Part shown: in pieces, positions 26,014 through 34,795 of the stretch
Layout: each line of letters starts with the position of its first letter
Numbering within the stretch: position 1 is the first letter of the stretch
Source of the DNA: Hyphomicrobium zavarzinii ATCC 27496
GTDB taxonomy: Bacteria; Pseudomonadota; Alphaproteobacteria; Rhizobiales; Hyphomicrobiaceae
Reading direction: 5' to 3'
Length of the DNA stretch: 64,000 nt
NCBI RefSeq assembly: GCF_000383415.1
Contig: NZ_KB911258.1
Location: forward strand, 330,267-394,266
Notes under the pieces: model-generated
Database searches by the model: none
Told to the model about the DNA's origin: nothing
Seen by the model: the letters and a program-made list of their open reading frames with translations, nothing else
Position numbers and translations under genes: made by a program

Positions 26014-26604
26014 TTAGGAGGCGCGCGTGCGCTGAACCTGACAGCGCGCCCGCTTCAAATCCGCCATCGCGCGCGCGCGATAGGCTTCGCCTTTTTCCGG
26101 TGCGCGCACGACCGCGATCCCTTCGTTGGCCGAGATCGTGAGCGTTGCATCCCGCGTGATGGCCGTTGCGGGTGACGATTGCCCGCCCGTGCGCCACGCA
26201 TCTTCTCCCGGCACAAGCAGAATGGAAACCTCGGGTCTGCGGCCGGGGCCTGCAACCGAGTTGAAGAAGTTGTCGCCGGACGGCGAGAAGAGCGAGAGCG
26301 CCCAGCCCGGCTCGGGCAGCACCGCCGAAAGGCTCACAGCGCCGTTCGTGGTGTCGAATCTGCAGATCGCATAGCGGGCATCCGGAGACATGAACGGCAA
26401 GGGCTGCGCATCGGGCGTCACCGGCGGGACGATCTGCATCGCGTTCTCCGGCAACTCGCCTGCTAGCCGCCCGTATCCCGAGGTCGGCGTGAGAAGCGGG
26501 GTCGCGAGCGTGGCGAGGATGTGCAGGATGGCACTCGCGAACAGCGCGGCCGCCACCAGCGGCACATTGATCGACGTGATGCGGGCCCAGAGGCGTTTGA
26601 GCAT
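26014..26604 (-). CDS. DUF1254 domain membrane protein
   Basis: 196 residues with an N-terminal membrane segment (VPLVAAALFASAILHILATL). The rest is a periplasmic domain with PLPFMSPDARYAICRFDTTNGAVSL, WALSLFSPSGDNFF and VSILLVPGEDAW, typical of the short DUF1254 proteins that pair with DUF1214 proteins in Hyphomicrobiales. It starts 3 nt after the stop of the DUF1214 gene, so the pair is translationally coupled and is likely a membrane complex. Function unknown. Confidence 0.8.
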   Translation of the reverse strand: MLKRLWARITSINVPLVAAALFASAILHILATLATPLLTPTSGYGRLAGELPENAMQIVPPVTPDAQPLPFMSPDARYAICRFDTTNGAVSLSAVLPEPGWALSLFSPSGDNFFNSVAGPGRRPEVSILLVPGEDAWRTGGQSSPATAITRDATLTISANEGIAVVRAPEKGEAYRARAMADLKRARCQVQRTRAS

Positions 26605-26607
26605 GTC

Positions 26608-27276
26608 TCAGCACCCCTTGCGCGTGATGGTGGGGATCAGCCGCTCGACCTCGCCGTCCTGCGCGATGGTGCGGGTGTCGAGATCGAGAACCGTGAAGGC
26701 GATGGCGAGGCGCCCAGCACCGCCGATCGGCAGCCAGTTACCGGGATGCGCGTCGCGTGAAAGCCTCGCGGCGTAGGTGCCGTTGGGATTGATGGCCATC
26801 GTGTCGCTGGTGAAGCCGTAGCGGCCGAGCACGTTGGGGATGAGCCGGCCGTTGGCGTCGAACACCGTGAGGCTCCACCAGAACGCGGAATCCTCCACGC
26901 CCTCGATCACGTAGTCGCAAGACGAGTGAAGCGTCCGCCCTTCGCTGTCGACACGGGCGATGAAGGTCTGCGCCACCTCCGTGCTGAGCGGGAGGATGCC
27001 GAGGCGCGCCTCATGCGCACGCGTGTAGGGATCCGCATCGGTGCGTCCCGCGGCGGTCCACGAAACCCAGGGCCCGACGGTCAGCGTCGTGAGCGAGGAG
27101 CCGCGCTCGATCATGTACCAGCTCGATCCGAGCCCGAGGATCAGCACGACGCCAATGAACAGAGCCCAGTCCGTTGTGTAGGTCATGAACACGATGAGCC
27201 GCTTCTTCAGCTTGTGAAGCGTGAAGCTCATGAAGTTCAGGGACGTGAGGGAGCGGAGCGCGTTTGCGACGGTCAT
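26608..27276 (-). CDS. DUF1214 domain membrane protein
   Basis: 222 residues; ATG at 27231 (15 codons in) is an alternative start. A membrane helix (WALFIGVVLILGLGSSWYMIE) leads to a periplasmic domain with WSLTVFDANGRLIPN, RYGFTSDTM, INPNGTY and NWLPIGGAGRLAIAFTVLD, the DUF1214 hallmarks. It begins 3 nt after the stop of the penicillin-binding protein gene, which strongly suggests one transcript and a role near the cell wall. The biochemical function is unknown. Confidence 0.82.
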   Translation of the reverse strand: MTVANALRSLTSLNFMSFTLHKLKKRLIVFMTYTTDWALFIGVVLILGLGSSWYMIERGSSLTTLTVGPWVSWTAAGRTDADPYTRAHEARLGILPLSTEVAQTFIARVDSEGRTLHSSCDYVIEGVEDSAFWWSLTVFDANGRLIPNVLGRYGFTSDTMAINPNGTYAARLSRDAHPGNWLPIGGAGRLAIAFTVLDLDTRTIAQDGEVERLIPTITRKGC

Positions 27277-27279
27277 GGA

Positions 27280-29670
27280 TCAGGGCACGGCGGGAGAGGC
27301 AGAATTGCGATCGCCGCCCGCGCGCTGGGCGAGAGTTGCGCCCGGTGGCGATGCGGAGCGCTCGGATCTCAGGATTGAGCCGAACGGTTCCGCGTCGGCT
27401 CTGTTGTTGCGCGGTCCCGGCGTTGCGGGCTCGTGCGGTTGGCCATCGATGGGCGTTGGCCCGGACGGCGCGCCGGGTGTTGTGGACGGCGGCTCGGCAA
27501 CGCCCGCGGCCTTGCGCAAGGCGCTGGTGATGCGTTTCAGCGCATCGCGCGCCGAGGAGGACATCATCGGCGAGGACGCCTTCGCGCTGCCGAGCTCCGC
27601 TGCGGCTGCCGCAGGATTGGCGCGCTTCAGCTCGGCGATGCGCTGCATCTCTGCGACTTGCACAGGGTGGGGCTGCAGGCCGGGAAGCGTTGGGATGTTC
27701 ATGTCACGATGGGCAACCGACATGAAGGAATGCCAGAGCGGAGCTGCGAGCTGGCCGCCCGTGTTGCCGCCAGCCATCGGACGGTTGTCGTCGTTGCCGA
27801 GCCAGATGCCGGCCACGTATTTGCCGGTGTAGCCGACGAACCAGACGTCCACCGGTCCGCTGCTCGTGCCGGTCTTGCCGGCTACGTGGGTGAAGTCGAG
27901 TGCCGCTTTCTGCGCGGTGCCGTCGGTCACCACCTTGTTCATCATCTGGTTCATGCCCTCGGCCACCTTCCGCGAAACGAGCTGGGCGGGCTCGGGCTCG
28001 TCGCGCTCGCGGCTGTAGATCACCTCGCCGCGCGAGTTGACCAGATCCAGGATGGCGTAGGGCTTCGCGCTCTTGCCGCCGTTGGCGAATGTGGCCGCGG
28101 CGCCCACGTGCTCGATCGGCACGATGCCGTAATCGCCGAGCGCCATCGAGCACGTCTTGCGGACGCCGGTGATGCCGAGCCGCTGGGTCATCTCGATGAC
28201 CTTTTCGCGGCCGACTGCGAACGACAACTCGGCGGCGACCGTGTTCAACGATTTTGCCAGTGCCATCCAGAGCGGCATACGCGAGCCGCTGCCATGGCTG
28301 CCGCCATAGTTCTGCGGATGCCAGCGGCCGCAGGCACGCGAGGAGTCGCGCACGATCGTATCGGGCGAGTAGCCGTTCTCGAGGGCTGCGGCATAGACGT
28401 AGATCTTGAACGACGAGCCCGGCTGGCGGCGGGCGTGCGTGGCGCGATTGAATTGGCTCTCGCCGTAGTCCGGTCCGCCGACGATCGCGCGCACGGCGCC
28501 GTCCGTCTCCTGCGCGACGAGAGCGCCGGAGTTGATGCGCAAGCTGCGCCCCCGCTGCTTGAGGAACGTGACGAGCGCTTCCTCCGCCTGCTTCTGCATG
28601 GTGAGGTCGACCGTAGTGCGGGCCGTGAGCACGTATTGGTTCTTGCCTTCGGCGAGCCGCTGCACCTCCTCGAATGCCCAATCCAGGAACCAGTCGGGGC
28701 TCGTGGTGGCGCGCGTCTCCACGATCTGCGCGGGGTGCAGGCGTGCCTCATGAACCTGCGCGGGCGTATAGAAACCGGCTTCGACGAGGTTCTGCAGCAC
28801 CTCGTTCGTGCGCGCGCGCGAGGCCGGCATGTTCACGTGCGGTGCGTACTTGGTGGGCGCTTTGTAGAGGCCGGCCAGCAACGCGGCTTCAGCCAGATTG
28901 ACCTCGCGCACGGACTTACCGAAGTAGAATTGAGAGGCGGCTTCCACGCCGAACGCGCCGCCGCCGAGATAGGCGCGGTCGAGATAGAGCTTCAGGATCT
29001 CGCGTTTGGTGAAGCGTGTCTCGAGCAGGAAGGCGAGGAACACCTCCTTGATCTTGCGATCGATCGAGCGCTCGGAGGAAAGGAACAGGTTCTTGGCGAG
29101 CTGCTGCGTGAGCGACGAGCCGCCCTGCACCACGTCGTTCGCGCGCAGGTTCTCGACGAGTGCGCGTGCAGTGCCGAGGAAATCTACACCGAAGTGCTCG
29201 AAGAAGCGCCGGTCTTCCGTGGCCAGCGTCGCCCTGATCACGGCGTCCGGGATTTCCTCGAGCGGTACCGCGTCGTTGTGCAGGATGCCGCGCTGGCCGA
29301 TCTCGTTGCCGTCCGCGTCGAGGAACTTGACGCTATACTTGCCGGTGAGGAAGCGCCCTTCGTCGAATTCGAGGAAGGCAGGCAGCGCGAGCGCATAGAG
29401 AACGAAGAGGCCGCCCAACGCGAGCGTGAAGCCCTCGGACGCGGCTTCGTTCAAGAGGCGCCGCCAGCCGGAGAGCTTGAAGCGTGCGAAGAAGCTCGAC
29501 CCGGCGTCCCAGAGATCCTTGCAGCGCGACCAGAACTCGGAGGCCGACGAGTCGAGCCGCGAGTCGAGGCTCATCCAGTCGATGCCTTCACGCCGTCCGC
29601 GCTTGAAGAACCAGTCGCTCAACGTGCCAATCCTGTCAGTAGAGTCCCGTTTTCCGGCGGACGCGAACAA
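27280..29670 (-). CDS. Class A penicillin-binding protein (PBP1A family)
   Basis: 796 residues. A short cytoplasmic part and a membrane helix (GGLFVLYALALPAFL, about 88-102) precede the GT51 transglycosylase (EDRRFFEHFGVDFLG, GGSSLTQQLAKN, RKIKEVFLAF). The transpeptidase follows with SxxK in PGSSFKI, SxN in KSLNT and KTG in AGKTGTSSG. The protein polymerises and cross-links peptidoglycan on the outer face of the inner membrane. The C-terminal 130 residues are Pro/Ala-rich and disordered. It heads the PBP-DUF1214-DUF1254 operon on the minus strand; no OB or PASTA domain is evident. Confidence 0.93.
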   Translation of the reverse strand: MFASAGKRDSTDRIGTLSDWFFKRGRREGIDWMSLDSRLDSSASEFWSRCKDLWDAGSSFFARFKLSGWRRLLNEAASEGFTLALGGLFVLYALALPAFLEFDEGRFLTGKYSVKFLDADGNEIGQRGILHNDAVPLEEIPDAVIRATLATEDRRFFEHFGVDFLGTARALVENLRANDVVQGGSSLTQQLAKNLFLSSERSIDRKIKEVFLAFLLETRFTKREILKLYLDRAYLGGGAFGVEAASQFYFGKSVREVNLAEAALLAGLYKAPTKYAPHVNMPASRARTNEVLQNLVEAGFYTPAQVHEARLHPAQIVETRATTSPDWFLDWAFEEVQRLAEGKNQYVLTARTTVDLTMQKQAEEALVTFLKQRGRSLRINSGALVAQETDGAVRAIVGGPDYGESQFNRATHARRQPGSSFKIYVYAAALENGYSPDTIVRDSSRACGRWHPQNYGGSHGSGSRMPLWMALAKSLNTVAAELSFAVGREKVIEMTQRLGITGVRKTCSMALGDYGIVPIEHVGAAATFANGGKSAKPYAILDLVNSRGEVIYSRERDEPEPAQLVSRKVAEGMNQMMNKVVTDGTAQKAALDFTHVAGKTGTSSGPVDVWFVGYTGKYVAGIWLGNDDNRPMAGGNTGGQLAAPLWHSFMSVAHRDMNIPTLPGLQPHPVQVAEMQRIAELKRANPAAAAAELGSAKASSPMMSSSARDALKRITSALRKAAGVAEPPSTTPGAPSGPTPIDGQPHEPATPGPRNNRADAEPFGSILRSERSASPPGATLAQRAGGDRNSASPAVP

Positions 29671-30131
29671 CGAAAAGGCGGGAAGGCGAGCCTCTCCCGT
29701 CCCGCCTGTCGCGGACTCAAATCACCACGCCATTATGGTTATTTATACGCTGGCACGACGCCGAGCGAGAGCCTTGTGCGCGGCGGCTGGGGATAGGCTG
29801 GAGCCATCGCGGGGGATGGCGATCATAAAACTTATCCCCGGGGACCCTCCCACGATTACTGTGGTGTGTTTTGTATTCAATAAGTACAATTAAAGTTTAC
29901 CCATCTAATATAAAATAAACATAGAAATCTATACGGTAGATCGTTGACAGCGCGACGGTAGAGTGATAGTGTTTTTGTATGGTCGGGAAAGTGTCGATGA
30001 CGCTCTCGGCGCGAAACACCCAAACATCAGGAAGTAACGTGAGCGCGGGCCTGGCTGGATATGTCCGGTCCGGGCGCTTTCGGCTTTCCTGATTTCCTGA
30101 ACACATTCGAGCCGGAACGGCGTGGCGGCGC
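29671..30131. promoter_or_regulatory. Divergent control region with AT-rich island, upstream of the GTA cluster
   Basis: 461 bp between the PBP gene (minus) and the first GTA gene (plus). The part from about 29860 to 29970 is strongly AT-rich against the surrounding DNA and contains runs such as TAATATAAAATAAAC. CCCCGGGG at about 29836-29843 and an imperfect inverted repeat (ATCAGGAAG near 30025, CTTTCCTGAT near 30083) are visible. It is the only candidate for the main GTA promoter. I cannot read a clear -35/-10 or an activator site. Confidence 0.45.
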
Positions 30132-30731
30132 ATGCAGGTCGACGAGGAGACGTGGGCCTCTGTGAGGTCGGCCTATGCCGATGCGTCCGTGCCGCTCACC
30201 GAAATCGCGGCCCGCTTCGGGCTCACGCACCAACGCATCGCGGCGAGGGCACGAAAGGAAGGCTGGCCGCCGCGAGAGCCGGTCAGGAAACGGCGCGGTG
30301 GAAGGGGGGCAGGGCCTGCCGTCGTCCGGCCCGCCACCGGGGAGACACCGCCGGACGGTGACGCCGCTGCCGGGCGCGCACCGAAGACCGGGAGCCGCCT
30401 GCCGACGCGTGGGGCGCGAAAATCGATCGTCGGGCGCCTCTACCGCGCCATCAGTCTGAAGCTCGAGCACATGGAGAAGAGAATGGCGAGCGGGGAGATC
30501 CGTTCGGCCCAGGACGAGGAACGCGAAAGCCGCGCCCTCGCCACCCTGATCAACAATTTCGAGAAGATCACGGAGGCCGTCGCTGAATTCGACCAGGCGA
30601 GAGACACCGGACGCGCCGCCGTCCGCAGCCGCGCCGATGCGGAGCGCATGCGCCGCGAGATTGCGGAGCGCCTTGAACGCCTCGGTGCAGGCGGGACGCT
30701 TGAGCGCGGATCTCGCAAGCCTCGACCCTGA
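30132..30731 (+). CDS. GTA small terminase subunit (gp1-like)
   Basis: 199 residues. An N-terminal helix-turn-helix (VRSAYADASVPLTEIAARFGLTHQRI, in pieces SAYADASVPLTEI and RFGLTHQRIAAR) is the DNA-recognition unit of terminase small subunits. A Gly/Arg/Pro-rich linker (50-95) and a helical, coiled-coil part (LKLEHMEKRM, DEERESRALATLINNFEKI) follow, the usual oligomerisation region. In RcGTA-type clusters this gene precedes the large terminase. It is thought to engage chromosomal DNA for near-random packaging. It overlaps the annotated start of terL. Confidence 0.75.
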   Translation: MQVDEETWASVRSAYADASVPLTEIAARFGLTHQRIAARARKEGWPPREPVRKRRGGRGAGPAVVRPATGETPPDGDAAAGRAPKTGSRLPTRGARKSIVGRLYRAISLKLEHMEKRMASGEIRSAQDEERESRALATLINNFEKITEAVAEFDQARDTGRAAVRSRADAERMRREIAERLERLGAGGTLERGSRKPRP

Positions 30732-31989
30732 GACGCTGCGCTTCATCCTGTCCGACTGGCAGGTGTGGGCGCGCGACGATCAGCTTCCAGCCGCGACGAC
30801 GCCAGGCGGCGCGGACTGGCGCGTGTGGCTGATCCTCGGCGGACGGGGCGCGGGCAAGACGCGGGCAGGGGCGGAATGGGTGCGGGCGAAAGCGCTCGGC
30901 ATTCCCCCGCTGGGCGAAGAGCCGGCGCGCCGCATCGCCCTCGTCGGGGAGACCTTGGCCGACGTGCGCCGCGTGATGATCGACGGCGTCTCGGGTCTGC
31001 TCGCGATCCACGGCGAGGACGAGCGCCCCGAGCTCGAGGTTTCGAAGTCGCAACTCGTCTGGCCCAACGGAGCCATCGCGCAGATGTTCTCCGCCGAGGA
31101 TCCGGACAGTCTGCGCGGACCGCAATTCGATACCGCCTGGTGCGACGAGCTGGCGAAGTGGCGCCGGCCCGAGGAGACGTGGGACATGCTGCAGTTCGGA
31201 ATGCGCCTCGGCGAAAATCCCGCCATCGCCGTCACCACCACGCCGCGTCCGCTGCCGCTGCTGAAGACCATCATGGCCGACCCCGCGACGGTGATCACGC
31301 GTGCTGCCACGGTCGCGAACGCCGCGAACCTCGCGCCCGCCTTCATCGCCGAGATGGAGCGCCGCTACGCAGGCACCGCGCTGGGACGCCAGGAGCTGCT
31401 CGGCGAGATCGTCGACGAGCAGTCGGGCAGCCTGTGGCGGCGAGACTGGATCGAGCGCCATCGCGTCAAGGACTGTCCGGAGCTGACCAGCATCGTCGTC
31501 GCCGTCGATCCGCCGGTGACGGCCACCGCCAACTCGGATGCCTGCGGCATCATCGTGGCGGGCCTCGCGGCCGACGGGCGTGCCTACATCGCGGCCGACC
31601 GCTCTCTGCAGGGCCGCGAGCCGCAGGTGTGGGCCCGCGCCGCCGTGCGTGCCTATCGGGAGTTCATGGCCGACCGCGTCGTCGCCGAGGTCAATCAGGG
31701 CGGCGATCTCGTCATCGCCATCCTGCGTCAGATCGACGAGGCCGTCGCGGTGCGCACCGTGCGGGCAACGCGCGGCAAGTGGCTTCGCGCCGAGCCGGTC
31801 GCCGCTCTCTATGCGGAAGGCCGAATTGCTCATGTGGGCGTGCACGCCACGTTGGAGGAGCAGATGCTCGCCTTCGGTGCGGACGGCTTGGCGAAGGGAC
31901 GCAGCCCGGATCGCGTCGACGCGCTGGTCTGGGCCTTGACTGACTTGATGATCGACCGGCAGGCCGCCCCCGCCATCCGGCAACTCTGA
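30637..31989 (+). CDS. GTA large terminase subunit (gp2)
   Basis: 450 residues from ATG at 30637; GTG at 30685 or TTG at 30700 (with GGCGGGA upstream) would remove most of the 95-nt overlap with gp1 and may be the true start. Walker A is GGRGAGKTRAG, Walker B is in FDTAWCDELAKWR, and the RNase H-like nuclease carries VAVDPPVTA, VVAEVNQGGD and DRVDALVWALTDL, each with an acidic catalytic residue. The protein is the ATP-driven motor that cuts and packs host DNA into GTA heads through the portal. Confidence 0.93.
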   Translation: MRSACAARLRSALNASVQAGRLSADLASLDPETLRFILSDWQVWARDDQLPAATTPGGADWRVWLILGGRGAGKTRAGAEWVRAKALGIPPLGEEPARRIALVGETLADVRRVMIDGVSGLLAIHGEDERPELEVSKSQLVWPNGAIAQMFSAEDPDSLRGPQFDTAWCDELAKWRRPEETWDMLQFGMRLGENPAIAVTTTPRPLPLLKTIMADPATVITRAATVANAANLAPAFIAEMERRYAGTALGRQELLGEIVDEQSGSLWRRDWIERHRVKDCPELTSIVVAVDPPVTATANSDACGIIVAGLAADGRAYIAADRSLQGREPQVWARAAVRAYREFMADRVVAEVNQGGDLVIAILRQIDEAVAVRTVRATRGKWLRAEPVAALYAEGRIAHVGVHATLEEQMLAFGADGLAKGRSPDRVDALVWALTDLMIDRQAAPAIRQL

Positions 31990-31993
31990 AGGT

Positions 31994-32084
31994 GAGGCAG
32001 CAGGCAACCGGCAGCAGGCAGCGCATAGGAATACGTTCCAGGCGCGCCTTCCGTTTTGCTGCCGGCTGCCCGCTGCCCGCTGCC
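31994..32084. repeat. GCAGC-type inverted repeat between terminase and portal genes
   Basis: The left arm (31994-32023) is built of GGCAGCAGGCA-like units and the right arm (32058-32084) of TGCCGGCTGCCCGCTGCC-like units, forming a large imperfect hairpin. A related element lies at 44308-44385, after the tape-measure gene, and a small relative at 12991-13024. Confidence 0.65.
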
Positions 32085-32102
32085 CCCTAAAAGGATCTCT
32101 CA

Positions 32103-34073
32103 ATGCCGCGTATTCTGGAAACGCTGGCGGGCCTCTGGCCTGGCCGGGCGAAGCCCGCTGCTGCCGCTGTCACTCCGCTCCACGCTGGTGTGGAGGAGTC
32201 GAAAGCCAGCGCCACCGGCCCGCTGATCGTGCTGGAGACGCTGGGCCGCCCGGTCTGGACGCCGCGCGACTACGAGGCCTTCGCCCGCGAAGGCTTCATG
32301 CAGAACGCGATCGTCTACCGCGCCGTGCGCATGATCGCGGAAGCCGCCGCCTCGGTGCCGCTGATGCTGTTCGAGGGCGATGAGGAGCACGAGGATCATC
32401 CGCTGCTCGATCTCCTCGCGAAGCCCAGCCTCGACCAGACCGGCACTGACTTTCTCGAAGCCTGGTACGGCTATCTCCTCGTCGCTGGCAACGCCTACGT
32501 CGAAGCGGTCGCGCTCGACGGCCGCCTGCGCGAATTGCACGCGCTGCGCCCGGACCGCATGAAGGTGGTGCCCGGCGCCGAGGGCTGGCCGGAAGCCTAC
32601 GAGTACACCTGCGCGGGAAGAACGGTGCGCTTCGAGGAGGAGCCGGTCTCGGGCGTGCGCCCGATCCTGCACGTGCGTCTGTTCCATCCCGCCAACGACC
32701 ACTACGGCATGAGCCCGGTCGAGGCGGCGGCGCAGGCCATCGACATTCACAACACCTCCGGCCGCTGGAACAAGGCGCTGCTCGACAACTCGGCGCGTCC
32801 CTCGGGTGCCTTGGTCTACGGCGGCGCTGACGGGCGCATGACGCCAGAGCAGTTCGAGCGCCTGAAAGCGGAGCTGGAGGATGGCTTCCAGGGCCCGCGC
32901 CGCGCCGGACGCCCGCTGCTGCTCGAAGGCGGCCTAGACTGGAAGCCGCTGTCTCTGTCGCCGAAGGACATGGACTTCATCGCGGCCCGCAATGGCGCGG
33001 CGCGCGAGATCGCGCTGGCGTTCGGCGTGCCCCCGATGCTGCTCGGCATCCCGGGCGACAACACGTTTTCCAATTACCAGGAGGCGCAGCGCGCGTTCTG
33101 GCGATCCACGGTGCTGCCGCTGGTGACGCGGACGGCGAAGGCGCTGGCGTCGTGGCTCGCGCCAGCATACGGAACAAGTCTCGATCTCAAACCCGACCTC
33201 GACCAGATCGAGGCGCTGACGGCGGAGCGGGAAGCGCTGTGGGCGCGCATCGAGAAGGTGAGCTTCCTGACTCTGAACGAGAAGCGCGCCGCGGTCGGCT
33301 ACGCGCCGCTCGATGAGCCGCCGCCCGAGCCCGCGACGGAAGTCGAGCAATCGTCCGTTCTGAGAAAGTATCCTGCCGGAGGCGGGCGGAAATATAGGCC
33401 CGATCAGGCCCGCGCCCCGAGCGGCGACTCCGATGGCGGCCAGTGGGTGGACGAGGGCGGCGGGAGCGGCAGCCGTCTCGGAACGAGCGTCGCGAGCGGT
33501 GTGGGTGCGCCCGCCCGCGACGACGGAGCGAGGGAGGAGAATGTTCGTGTCGCACAGGCGCCATCGAGACCAACGAGAAGGCGGGGAGATACTTGGACGG
33601 CTTCTCCGGCGCAGGAGACGCAACTCAGAATTACCGGCGAGGCCGCGCGGCGGATGCGAGACCAAGTACGGCAGCTTGATCCGAGTTGGAATCCCCGCCC
33701 GAGCGTATCGGCGGGCACGGCAGAAGGTGCAATTCGTCGAGCTGAAGGAGAATTGGCCGAAGCACAAGCGCGATGGGCCGAGCTCACGCGAGATGCCGTG
33801 CCGAGCACTAACCCATTATGGGGTGCAAATCGACTGCGTAAAGAGCTTGGCGTACAAGGCTATAGATTCACGAGGCCAACCGACGCTCCTGGATCCTTCT
33901 TTGAGAGCGATTCAGGTGCTCAAGTTCGAATTATGGTAAGGCCAACAAAAAGATTTCGAACAGATCCACAGCAGAAGCATGAATTCGAATATTACTACCG
34001 CTATCGAAAAAATAAGAGCGATCGTTGGGGCCAGCCTATACCGTTGCCTAACAAGGTACAATCGGAAGACTAG
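32103..34073 (+). CDS. GTA portal protein with C-terminal toxin-like extension (gp3 fusion)
   Basis: 656 residues; GTA portals are normally near 400. Residues 1-415 are a complete HK97-type portal: YRAVRMIAEAAASVPL, LLVAGNAYVEAV, HYGMSPVEAAA, IALAFGVPPMLLGIPGDNTFSNYQEA, then KVSFLTLNEKRAAVGY. From 415 a linker runs through RPDQARAPSGDSDGGQWVDE and a Gly/Ser stretch to about 470. The rest ends in TNPLWGANRLRKELG, VRIMVRP, RTDP and EYYYRYR, which is homologous to the orphan protein at 34651-35406. Both are followed by related acidic small proteins, the layout of polymorphic toxin-immunity pairs. GC falls sharply after about 33900. Toxin activity is inferred, not shown. Confidence 0.88.
   Translation: MPRILETLAGLWPGRAKPAAAAVTPLHAGVEESKASATGPLIVLETLGRPVWTPRDYEAFAREGFMQNAIVYRAVRMIAEAAASVPLMLFEGDEEHEDHPLLDLLAKPSLDQTGTDFLEAWYGYLLVAGNAYVEAVALDGRLRELHALRPDRMKVVPGAEGWPEAYEYTCAGRTVRFEEEPVSGVRPILHVRLFHPANDHYGMSPVEAAAQAIDIHNTSGRWNKALLDNSARPSGALVYGGADGRMTPEQFERLKAELEDGFQGPRRAGRPLLLEGGLDWKPLSLSPKDMDFIAARNGAAREIALAFGVPPMLLGIPGDNTFSNYQEAQRAFWRSTVLPLVTRTAKALASWLAPAYGTSLDLKPDLDQIEALTAEREALWARIEKVSFLTLNEKRAAVGYAPLDEPPPEPATEVEQSSVLRKYPAGGGRKYRPDQARAPSGDSDGGQWVDEGGGSGSRLGTSVASGVGAPARDDGAREENVRVAQAPSRPTRRRGDTWTASPAQETQLRITGEAARRMRDQVRQLDPSWNPRPSVSAGTAEGAIRRAEGELAEAQARWAELTRDAVPSTNPLWGANRLRKELGVQGYRFTRPTDAPGSFFESDSGAQVRIMVRPTKRFRTDPQQKHEFEYYYRYRKNKSDRWGQPIPLPNKVQSED
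33182..33512 (+). repeat. Repeat copy A: portal 3' core end and linker
   Basis: This is the presumed parent copy, inside the intact portal gene, encoding LKPDLDQIEALTAE through GTSVASGVGAP. Derived partial copies are B (34543-34795), C (36955-37157), D (38112-38470) and a linker-only piece at 35823-35910. Confidence 0.85.
33372..33387. repeat. 16-bp micro-palindrome, copy 1 of 5
   Basis: CCTGCCGGAGGCGGGC. Near-identical copies lie at 34519-34534, 34622-34637, 36985-37000 and 38246-38261 (CCTGCCGAAGGCGGGC), all inside or beside portal-end repeats. Here it encodes the extra residues PAGGG between two RKY motifs, so it looks like an insertion that duplicated its target. Confidence 0.6.
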
Positions 34074-34075
34074 AT

Positions 34076-34489
34076 ATGAATGAGATTAAACGTTTGAGTG
34101 AGCTTGCAGCAAGGATCTTATCTGAGCTGGAAGAGGCAGGAGCAGAAAATTTTTCGTCCACTGTCAATACCGTCATGGACCCACTAGGCGAGAAAGCTGA
34201 GATTGATGACAGTGTAAATGCTTTGAAGGAGCTGATTCAATCCGGGCTTGCGGTCTTGCGTGTTGAGTACAAGTCAGAGAAATCGCCTGATGTATCGTTT
34301 GAAATGCTATCGGAATTGGAGTCAAGCGTCAGTTTTGCGCCCGAAGAGCGTTTATGGAAATGGAATGAAAAGTTGCCTATGGTTGAGATCGTCGCAACGG
34401 AGAAGGGGCGAGAGCTTGCGTTCGAGATTCTTGACGAGCGTGGCTATCAGTGGTGGCGGCAAAACGGTGGTGAGAAAGGTGGCAAGTGA
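34076..34489 (+). CDS. Probable immunity protein for the portal-fused toxin
   Basis: 137 residues, acidic, starting 2 nt after the portal-toxin stop codon. No signal peptide or membrane segment. A helical N-terminus (RLSELAARILSELEEAG) and the C-terminal ERGYQWWRQNG are shared with the protein at 35403-35822 (ERGYRWWYYED), which follows the homologous orphan toxin. The matched pairing of paralogous toxin with paralogous acidic partner is the classic sign of cognate immunity. Low GC relative to neighbours suggests recent transfer. No named immunity family recognised. Confidence 0.65.
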   Translation: MNEIKRLSELAARILSELEEAGAENFSSTVNTVMDPLGEKAEIDDSVNALKELIQSGLAVLRVEYKSEKSPDVSFEMLSELESSVSFAPEERLWKWNEKLPMVEIVATEKGRELAFEILDERGYQWWRQNGGEKGGK

Positions 34490-34542
34490 CGTGGCCAGCA
34501 TCCTAGTCTGAGCGCGATCCTGCCGAAGGCGAGCAACCAAAG

Positions 34543-34795
34543 GTGTGGGCGCGCGTCGATGCGAAGCATCGCTCCGCGATGACGAGAAAGTGAGCTTCCT
34601 GACCCTGAACGAGAAGCGCGTCCTGCCGAAGGCGGGCAAGCAAAAGGGCGGTGGGATATGCGCCCCTCGACGAACCGCCGCCGGAGCGAGCGACGGAAGT
34701 CGAGCAATCGTCCGTTCTGAGAAAGTATCGCCCTGACCAGGCCCGCGCACCCGCCGGCACCTCCGATGGCGGCGAGTGGGTGGACGAGGGCGGTG
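34543..34795 (+). repeat. Repeat copy B: degenerate portal 3' end
   Basis: Copy of the portal end with small insertions relative to copy A that break the frame before GTG at 34651. Bases 34544-34793 are identical to 38168-38417 in copy D (250 bp). Confidence 0.88.

Noticed and set aside
27433-29796. 787-codon plus-strand frame across the PBP gene
   Set aside because: Antisense shadow of an intact class A penicillin-binding protein.
30568-32103. 511-codon open frame on the minus strand across the terminase gene
   Set aside because: It is antisense to an intact terminase with all catalytic motifs; the translation has no recognisable domain and arises from high GC.
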